The notes under the pieces are model-generated. The model made no database searches. It saw only the letters and a program-made list of their open reading frames with translations, and was not told where the DNA came from. Shown one piece after another: positions 1 to 9,100 of a stretch of DNA of 64,000 nucleotides (position 1 is its first letter; every line of letters starts with the position of its first letter). The position numbers and the translations under genes are program-made. Where the stretch lies: positions 1,316,157-1,380,156 of the forward strand of contig OZ025212.1 of the NCBI GenBank assembly GCA_964019055.1. The letters are read 5' to 3'. The DNA comes from Anthopleura xanthogrammica (lineage: Eukaryota > Cnidaria > Anthozoa > Actiniaria > Actiniidae).

Positions 1-274
1 GGTCCGAGCCAGGGTCCGAGCCAGGGTCCGAGCCAGGGTCCGAGCCAGGGTCCGAGCCAGGGTCCGAGCCAGGGTCCGAGCCAGGGTCCGAGCCAGGGTC
101 CGAGCCAGGGTCCGAGCCAGGGTCCGAGCCAGGGTCCGAGCCAGGGTCCGAGCCAGGGTCCGAGCCAGGGTCCGAGCCAGGGTCCGAGCCAGGGTCCGAG
201 CCAGGGTCCGAGCCAGGGTCCGAGCCAGGGTCCGAGCCAGGGTCCGAGCCAGGGTCCGAGCCAGGGTCCGAGCC
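1..274. repeat. 12-bp minisatellite at the start of unit 1
   Basis: About 23 nearly perfect head-to-tail copies of GGTCCGAGCCAG. The same repeat occurs at the start of unit 2 with only about four copies, followed by the same unique sequence, so it marks the left edge of the duplicated unit. The true left end of the array lies outside the window. No coding role is visible. Confidence 0.95.
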
Positions 275-1214
275 TGGATTTAGGCTTTTAGTATCATATT
301 ATGAGAAAATCTATCGTAAAAATGTGAAATAAAGTAAAGACCTTTGAAGAGAATTACTCAATTGTCGTGTGGTTAGATTTTGAAATCCAGTAGTTGAACA
401 TCTTATTTTTCGCTGTGACTATATGCTCGGCAGTCGGAAATGGTTTGACTTGATGGACACAACTATGCCCGGCAGTCCGAACTTTAATTCATTCGGCAAA
501 ACAACACAAGTAAACGCAATCCAATGAATTCGAAGCCCAGTGAGTGGAATCATCTTTCGTAAACGGGGTAAACTCCTCACCAGGCTGAAGTTAGCCGCAC
601 ATTCAGTCACACATTCGACTTTCGCTCATAAATCGCGAAATCGAAAGTAAACCCCACTCGAAAACCACCTAATATTGTGTAGAAAATTACCGGCTTCTTC
701 CTGATTAAAATAATATTTGGCACAAATCGGCTGGAAGCTCCCAGCATACTATAGCACTCGACACTTTTTCTGATTTTTTGATCGTTCGCCCGAATTACAA
801 TCATTTTTTTCAATCCTTAATAACTCATCTAAAATGTATTTGATTCCTGTGTAAATTGTAATTCTTTCAAATTTATTCGATTCCTCTAAAAATAGTAAAC
901 CAAATTGATGTTACCATTTCGAACAACAAGTTTTAAGATAACAATAATTTTGATGCAGCCTTGGAGTCGGCAAACAAACTCCGAGTTGCCTTTGAACGAG
1001 AATCAAATGCCGCCTATAAACTATCGAGAATTTGTAGAACATTTCTAAACGAATTTGTAAAGAATATCTGCTGATTTCACAGTATGAATAGAAGGAAGCA
1101 ATAATATTATAGGCTTGTTGCAAATAATCCTGACTCGGATCCTGGCTTTACTGCTAGTTTATCTGAAAATACAGATATCCCCCGAAGGGGTACTTGACCT
1201 CGATTCAGCACATT
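275..1214. other. non-coding 5' part of unit 1
   Basis: AT-rich sequence repeated almost unchanged at 26603-27487. Short open frames here lack splice context or any recognisable domain, and they look conserved only because the whole segment was duplicated recently. No gene, tRNA or clear repeat is seen. Confidence 0.6.
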
Positions 1215-1468
1215 ACTACCAAAACAGGTAGAGTGACAATCAGGCTTGAGAAAAACCAGTTGGGACAAGCGTTAAAGCTAGACACTTTTGATAACATTCC
1301 TGAGCCCTGAGCGGCTAGTTAGCTTTGAAGTTCACTTCTACTTGGATGGCATGTTCAAAGCCAATTCACCGCTCAGGGCTCAGGAATGTTATCAAAATTG
1401 TATATCTTTAATGCTAGTCACAACTGGTTTTTCTCGAGCCCGATTATCACTCTACCTGTTTTGGTAGT
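1215..1468. mobile_element. foldback MITE, about 254 bp (unit 1)
   Basis: The two ends are inverted copies: it begins ACTACCAAAACAGGTAGAGTG and ends with the reverse complement, with inner arms around GAGCCCTGAGCGG also paired. Arms of roughly 110-125 bp flank a short loop. There is no coding capacity. The equivalent copy in unit 2 lies at 29870-30123. Confidence 0.75.
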
Positions 1469-1752
1469 ATCATTCGGAAATATGCTATTAACTAAAAAAT
1501 TAATATTTAACCGATTAAAATAATAAACAAAATGTTGGGAATGTAATTGAAACAAATATATGAAGACGTACAACTTTTTGGCGAAAAAATTAATGTTCAT
1601 GTTTGGGTTGGTGGGTATTGAACTTTGAAATTCTTCATTCGTAATAGTTACGTCTTTTCTCGAACCCTCTTGTTAAAAGTGTTACCGACGCCACTCGATC
1701 AAACACAAATCAGTTATAGGTTTGTTCTGGTAAAAGTTAACATTCATTCTTA

Positions 1753-2517
1753 CAGCAATAACCGTTGTATCGCGATCCGCCGTTTCAAAACTTCATTTGG
1801 ATTTTGGTCTTTTGCGAGCCGTCAATCATCTTCGGCTCAAACAAGCCTTTGAACTCGCTCCTCTCAGCTTCGAAATCCCCATAAAATTAACACATTTTTT
1901 CGAAAATACAGTTCAAGAATATTCCAAGGAGTCGCCGCGATGAAGAGTTGTTTTGAAGTTAAAAGAAGGCTGATCAATAAGGAAATCCTGCATGAGTCAG
2001 CAAAACTACAATGACTGATGAATCTCAAATATCTCCCCGATCGTTTCATAATATTTTGAATTATAGAAACTAGCTCAAGACAATTTTAATTTGCAAACAA
2101 TTGCCTTAATCCCTATAATGATTTAGTTACGAAAAAAGTCAGAGGTTGCTGTCGAAACTTTAGAAGAAAGCTAAATATAATTTACCTCGTCCTTGTCAAC
2201 ATGCAGCTTGGGATCATGAAAAACTTTGTAGCACAATCCTGAAGTTTATGTGGATGATTAGCTCCAAGAATGGCTTGAATACTTGACAGAAAGAAGACTC
2301 GAAAAGCTCTCCATCACAACTCCTTGGAATATCTCCGAATCCATTTAGATTTTCGAAAAAATAAAATAAAATAAAACAAGATCGAAGTATGTGATGGCCG
2401 AATGAGCAAGCGTGCATAGACTAATTTGCAAAAATCCAAGATGATTGACGGCTCTCAAAAGACCAAAATTCAAACGAGGTTTTGAAACGGCGGATCGCGA
2501 TACAACGGTTATTGCTG
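1753..2517. mobile_element. 765-bp non-autonomous DNA element with about 80-bp TIRs, TA duplication (unit 1)
   Basis: The left end CAGCAATAACCGTTGTATCG and the right end are inverted copies for about 80 bp, flanked by TA on both sides. Unit 3 carries the undisturbed site near 59340, where the flanks join directly with a single TA. The interior encodes nothing recognisable. The superfamily is uncertain; the TA duplication fits Tc1/mariner-type elements but is not decisive. Confidence 0.75.
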
Positions 2518-2907
2518 TAATACATGTTCATCTAAATAAGATGTGTCTGGCTATTCTCGGAAATTATGTTGTTACCGTAGTCATCGGTATCAATTTACAG
2601 AGAACCGTATATATTTGGCATTCTTGATATTTGATAGCAGTTTAAAGAAAAAAATGTTTGTATTTCTTTTTCTTCTGCATATGGAGTTTACAGGTTTGAA
2701 ATTGTGTTTCAAAGTTAATATAAGTTGTAAGAATTTTTAAATAAAGTTTCGGTTGAGGGCGAAAGGAAGAAGAAACAAAATATACATGATATTGATTTCA
2801 AATTATTCAAATGTATTTAAACATCTCAAAAGTTTAAAAAAGTTTTTTTAAACAATCGTTTAGAATGTTGAAACCACATCAGTAAGGGTATATTTTCCCC
2901 CGTCCTG

Positions 2908-2915
2908 TATAAAAT
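2908..2915 (+). promoter_or_regulatory. TATA box of mucin-like gene 1
   Basis: TATAAAAT lies about 180 bp upstream of the main start codon. It is conserved in sequence and spacing in all three units (31556 and 59725), although unit 3 is clearly diverged around it. Transcription would be expected to start about 30 bp downstream, near 2938. This is inferred from sequence only. Confidence 0.55.
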
Positions 2916-2977
2916 AGCTTTTTTGGCTTGTTGTTGAAGCTTTTTACATCGTAATTATACTATTGCCTAAAGCAGTC

Positions 2978-3073
2978 ATGCTTCAGACTACACTCAAATC
3001 ACCTATATCAGCAATAGCATTTCGTGGAATCATTCAAAAGCGCACAGGTCAGCTCACGGCACGGCCGTTATGA
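2978..3073 (+). promoter_or_regulatory. upstream ORF 1 in the 5' leader of gene 1 (31 codons)
   Basis: An ATG-started frame of 31 codons whose TGA overlaps the ATG of upstream ORF 2 (ATGA). In unit 3 the frame survives a 6-bp length change (33 codons, 59788-59889). If it lies in the mature leader it would reduce translation of the main frame unless reinitiation occurs. Function is inference. Confidence 0.4.
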
Positions 3074-3093
3074 ATGAACCACTAATAATATGA
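3070..3093 (+). promoter_or_regulatory. upstream ORF 2 in the 5' leader of gene 1 (7 codons)
   Basis: A seven-codon frame, MNEPLII in unit 1, whose TGA overlaps the main ATG at 3090 as ATGA. It begins inside the stop of upstream ORF 1, so three start/stop junctions run in series. The arrangement is the same in all three units. Confidence 0.4.
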
Positions 3094-3159
3094 AAATACT
3101 GAAAATGTCTTGGAAGTCACTGGTTTTAGCCGTGATGCTGGTGACATTGTGTTCAACAG
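3090..3159 (+). CDS. gene 1 exon 1: signal peptide
   Basis: Encodes a Met-Lys start, a hydrophobic core ([12 protein letters not shown]) and a small-residue end, the form of a cleavable secretory signal. It ends in phase 1 at a GTAAC donor. The start is supported by conservation in three paralogs; an alternative in-frame Met at codon 6 exists. Confidence 0.8.
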
Positions 3160-6100
3160 GTAACATTATAACAATTAATTAAATTAATCCTTTAAATATT
3201 ATGATTATTGATTCCTAAACTATTATAAAAAATCCTTTGGCTCATATCTGATAGTTTTAAAAGTTTTGAATTTCTAGAGGATTCGAATTTCTTTCTACTG
3301 AGTTTATTCTCTATTTTAGACACTGACTTACTCTAAGCACAGTGATATGATTTTATGAGTATAACATTTGAAATTTTCATTGATTTATCCTCTACAATAA
3401 ACTGGAATCATTTGGGTTGAAGTTATGTTTTATACCGTCGGTCTTTGCATTATTTAGCGGACTCATTTACAGTAGCTCCAAACATCGAAATACTTGCTTG
3501 AAATATTTTGTAGGTTAATTCTATTCACCTGTTTGACCACCTACCAAGTTAACACGAATATTTACATCATTCGTAGCTCTAAGTTTTTAAAAATTAAGAC
3601 TTCCTGGGTGGTGGCGGCTTGCAGTGAAGTATGCACTTTAGTCAAAGATTTTAAATGTCATGTTTTTCTGAAATATTGCCCCTGTTTAATGGCTAAGCCC
3701 AAACGCCTAATAATTATCTAATTTATATTTAATAACTCGTATAGTATATTTTTGGCCTTTTTTAAAAACACATTCAACAAACACATTCCACAAACAAAGA
3801 ACAAGCAGCTTGATGACAAACAAATGTTTACATCTCTAAGTAAAACACAAAAACAACATAATATTTAAACGAATAAGTTGTTTACTGCCGGAAAAAGGTT
3901 GAAACTGAAAGTGGTGGAATCGTCCATAAACGTCCATATTTTATTTCACACGAAATACGAGCGCAGCATTTTTGTACACATCTTCAGTTTGTATTTCACT
4001 TTTAAAGTACTTAAAGTTTTAAAAAGTTTTTTTCGAATAATATCTCAATATTCATGAAGAAAATAGGTAAAACAACCAATTCTAAACTAAAATGACGACA
4101 ATAATGTCCCATTTATAAACGTTTTGCTCCATGGAACTCGAATAAATCAAAAAAATTATTACACAACAGTGTATATTGCGGACCCGACTTGATGTCTCGC
4201 CAGTAGTATAGAAGTAGCGGTTCTAAGCCACTTGTGCTTCTTGAGCAGGCCGGAGCAGGCCGGAGCAGGCCGGTGCTCTCCCCGTGGTTAGCGTTAGAGT
4301 CATATCTATTTTTAGATTCGAAGATTGCACCAAACAATGCAATGAAGGCTGACGTTTTTATTCATTGTAAATTATTTAATATTTTTCAAAAATATAAACT
4401 CCTTGACGGGGAATCGAACCCCGGTCACTTGCTCGACAGGCAAGTATACTAACCACTATACTACCAAGGATTTTGATGTTAGTTCTTCATCATGAAATAT
4501 ATTTGTCTCACGAGTCGGGATCGAACCAACGACCAACAGATGGCTGTTTTTTACACTACAGTCTGTCGCTCTACCAACTGAGCTATCATGAGATGTATAC
4601 TTTTACTCTTCATTAAAACCCTATATTAGAGGTTATCCAAATAATATAGACTGATTGATTATACATCATGAGTAAGGATGCTGTTTTGTTTCATCTTTCT
4701 TTATCTTGTTGGATTAGCCTTGGATTCATACCCCTACTCATTCCCTAGAATAAGCTAAAGCTACCTTTTTAATAAAATATGATGACCTTAATGGGATTCG
4801 AATCCATAACTTCTGATCTGGAGTCAGAGATGCTAACCATTACACCATAAGGTCCTTTTTGGTTCCAAACAGCTAAAATTCATAATTATGTTACTAGCCT
4901 GGATGGGAAGAGACTTTTCTGCAGGTGGTATTTCTAATTTGATTGTACACATTAATCTTCGAGATACTGATTTATTGTTCATTATGTACAAATAAATATC
5001 ACAGTGTACTTTACTTTGTTTAAGCAAACAAAAGCTATTGTTTCCATCAACACATGATGTTTATCTTGGATTTGTCAGAATCAATTTTGAATAAATTTGT
5101 TTTCGGAGGTTGTGTTTTGAGTGTCACTGGAAATATTTCTCTATGTTTCAGAGAAAAAATATGATCTTAATGGGAATCGAACCTATATAATCTTCTGATC
5201 TAGAGTCAGACGTGATAACCATTACACTATAATTGTCCTCGTAATAGACAATAACTACGCGATTTATTGTATGATTATATTTCTCGTTCAGTGGCAAAGC
5301 TTTTGTCAAGGTTCTTATTAATTTTGATCTCAATATTACAACTTAGAATTTTTCCCACTTGGGCAATGACTTGACCATGGCTTTCAGTCTTTGTGAACGA
5401 CGTGGAGGCTCTAAGACTACATCTTTGTATTTATGGGCGTCCTGATAACTAATCCACTTGATGGGTTTTTCTTTACTTGATGGGGGAGTGGGTGGAAAAT
5501 TAAGTGGGGTTGGAAGAGATCGTGTTTTAGGGGTGCTGGAAGAAGAGGGTTGATCAAAACCCGTCGTGGTTTTTAAGGGAGTAGAAGGAACCTCGGCTAT
5601 ACTGGGTTCAAAAGAAGGGGTTCTAATTTTAGAGGTTAGTCGCTCTAGGAGGGAAGGGGTCTTGTGTTTAGGCGTTACATGGCTATAGCCACTGTCACTG
5701 GTGAGACTTATTGAGGGAACGTTTTCTGGAGTTGTTGCATTAGTGGGAAGCCTAGGACCAGCTGATGGTGGTGTCTGTAATGTTTGCACCATTTCCAACC
5801 TTGATTTGTGTGGCAAACTACTTCGTTGAAGCTGCTGTTCTAGAACGAGGTATCGATTGTAGAGTTGCGTATACTCTTTGAATTTTAGCTCCGCAGGGAC
5901 ATTGGGTTCCTTTAGAATACTAGCCATATGCTCCTCTAAATTCTGCAGTATTTTGAGTATGGGTGACTGTAAATAGCTCTGACGTTCGAAATAGTTGGCA
6001 ATAGATTGCATGACTTCTGATTGTCCACCATGCTGTGATGTTGTCGTATGGTTCGACTGTAAAACAACATGATCACTAGGGAGAACATTGGTTCGAAGTC

Positions 6101-9100
6101 TGCACTCCTCTTGAGTATTGGGTTTGAGATCCACAAACAGATATCCGTAAGGTCGTTGGACAGCGGCCTCGTACTTTTGAATAAACTGTTCTATTTTTCC
6201 CGGGTACATCTGTTTCCCCAAAGTCATCATTTGTAGCTTGTCTCTTGGGTTTTTAAATAGAACAAGGTACGCAGCGTTCAGACTCAAAGTTCGCATGATT
6301 TTTCCTTGGAAATAAAGGTTTTGTAGGAGGAAGATGACAGTGAGGTTGCGATGGTGAGATCCTTTGGTGAATAAATTCATGATTGTTTTGTCGTTGGACG
6401 TTTCGGTCATTTGGTCATCAATCACGATCACATTATTAATTTGAGGGTCAAAATAACTATCTTCATCTAAGTCGTACGGTATGCCTTTAACAAACTCTAT
6501 GCCTGGCACTGTCTGTAACATGTCTTCATAAGCAGGTTGCCATTGGGAATAACTCCAAACGATTCGTTGTGGTGGGGTGTTATTACTTTTCTCGCACGTT
6601 CGAGCAGATTCTGTACCCAAATTGTTTTACCTGATCCAGTCATTCCTGCCACTATGGCCGTAAAGGGGTGTAGCAATTGAAACCTGTCGCATTCTATGTC
6701 TTCAACATTTCGAGTCTGAGGGTAGGGACTAAACCGCTGACCAATTGTTTGCATGTGTTTTCCTTGAAGTAAGAGTGCTCGCTCTGGACCACTGATCTTG
6801 TGGACACGAATTAAATGAGACCATACATGTTGCACGGACTTGCCACAAATAGGACACAACCGCCCCATCTCGTGTCTTTGAAGAATGAGACTAATTCTTG
6901 AAGGAGACGCTATTTTATGATAGACCTTGCTCGGCTCTTAGGCTCGGAGCCTAAGGGCTCAGCTCGATCGTAGGCTCGGCTCGGCTCGTATAGGCTCGGA
7001 GCCTAAGGGCTCAGCTCGATCGTAGGCTCGGCTCAGCTCGTATAGGCTCGGAGCCTAAGGGCTTGGCTCGTAGCTCGGCTCGGCTCGTATAGGCTCGGAG
7101 CCAAAGGGCTTGGCTTGTAGGCTCGGCTCGACTAGGCTAGGCTAGGTTAGGTTGAGATGTATGCCATTCTGCGAACCCAATTTTGTTTCAAAGGGTAAAT
7201 CATGAATACACTCTCTTTCGTGACGTGCAAGATTAGGTTGGTACAATATAGGTTGGTATAATATAGGTTGGTATAATAAACTAGAATAAATAGTAGATGC
7301 ATCTCAGATAATTTACTATTTCAACACGTCTTTCGAGGAGAGAACATGAGTCGACTACTTGTTGATAATTTTGGTTATTTGCATTTTTTAGTTCGTTGTC
7401 CTGAACCTCAGAGAAACGTCTTGCTCGCTACTGCCACTCCTGAACAAGTTCATGTAGTGTGCGAGGTCTGTCATAATCTATTGAAAGGAGTTATTCCACT
7501 TACTTACTCTCAAAAAGAAACATTGAGATCTCATGCTAATGACATCAGAACGCTAGCAGACTCATCAGTGCCTTTCAAAACAAAGAAAATAATTTTGGCC
7601 CAAAAGGGCGGCAGATTTGTAAAAGATATTGCATCACCTTTGGCTGGGGATGTATTCTTGCTATAAATAGTCCTTCGTAATCCCTCGATATTCATTTGGA
7701 TCTTGTTAAGACATTAGTGATCATCATGAAGCGAAGATATTCTGAAAATTCCAAGGAAGACGTATCAGACTCCGAGGCCTCTAGTGAGGAGGAGCCTTTG
7801 GACAATGAAATTGATCAGATGGTACAGGAGCTTTCCAAAAGCATACCCAGGGAGAAGGTACTAAATGTACTCCACAGTATGGCCGCTTCTAAGGACATTT
7901 TGTATTGGAATTCGCATGGAAAAATGACTTATCATCAACGACGAATCCCAGTCACAAGCATGAAGGAATTAGTTGAATATGCTTTATTACCTTACAACCC
8001 AGATGTTAGACCACCCAGAGGTTTAAAAACGTTTACTAATGGATTGGTAGAACTGGGCATTAACAAACATCTAATTGGCAATCAGAATTTGTTGGTAGAT
8101 CTTGTTGCTACGCAACCGGAAGATGAAGACACAGATGAGAGTGAGACTGAAAGTCAGTCAACTGATGATCAATCCCATAATCATGAACCGCATGATGAAG
8201 AAGAGGAAGAACAAAGTAGTGATGATGAAGAGGGGGAACAAGAGGAAGAACAAAGCATGGACGAGGAATCGAATTCTGATGAAGAAGAACAAAGACAGTG
8301 TCACGTTTGTCAAGAACCCCGACAGTTTCTCAAGATATCTGTAGTGCGGTGCCCAACTTGCCATTGGCATGAAGGTCACTCTGGTCATCTAAACGATGTA
8401 GTTCACTGTGACATTTGTTCAACCGTTTTCCCAGCTAATCTACAGAACACAAAGAAAACATTTTACTGCTGTAATGACTGCGATTCTATTCACCAGATGT
8501 CGTTAAAGTCAAACAGATTGAAACTCATTGTACCAAAACATGAAGACGAACAAATGGAAGAAGAGGGAAACCACGGAACGGATCTCGAATACTTTCCTTC
8601 ATTACCCAAGTGGGAAAAATTCTAAGTTGTAATATTGAGATCAAAATTAATAAAGAACCTTGATAAAAGCTTTGCCACTGAACGAGAAATATAATCATAC
8701 AATAAATCGCGTAGTTATTGTCTATTACGAGGACAATTATAGTGTAATGGTTATCACGTCTGACTCTAGATCAGAAGATTATAGGTTCGATTCCCATTAA
8801 GATCATATTTTTTCTCTGAAACATAGAGAAATATTTCCAGTGACACTCAAAACACAACCTCCGAAAACAAATTTATTCAAAATTGATTCTGACAAATCCA
8901 AGATAAACATCATGTGTTGATGGAAACAATAGCTTTTGTTTGCTTAAACAAAGTAAAGTACACTGTGATATTTATTTGTACATAATGAACAATAAATCAG
9001 TATCTCGAAGATTAATGTGTACAATCAAATTAGAAATACCACCTGCAGAAAAGTCTCTTCCCATCCAGGCTAGTAACATAATTATGAATTTTAGCTGTTT

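Larger units (their letters stand above)
4202..5369 (-). repeat. left terminal inverted repeat, copy 1
   Basis: About 1.17 kb, reverse-complementary to 8599-9795 with small differences. The inner edge lies inside the 3' end of the ATPase gene. It carries tRNA-Asp, tRNA-Tyr, tRNA-Trp and the CTA tRNA, all on the minus strand. Near the outer end there are three AGCAGGCCGG units, and it lacks a GC-rich stretch of about 30 bp present in the right arm. Confidence 0.9.

Noticed and set aside
1..274. CRISPR-like array
   Set aside because: Pure 12-bp tandem repeat without spacers, in an animal genome.
419..1123. Three short minus-strand frames repeated in units 1 and 2
   Set aside because: Conservation is explained by recent duplication; no ATG context, splice signals or domain.
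4833..5027. 64-codon frame in each arm of the Polinton-like element
   Set aside because: It starts at TTG, runs into the tRNA-Trp gene, and is conserved only because the arm is repeated; no domain.
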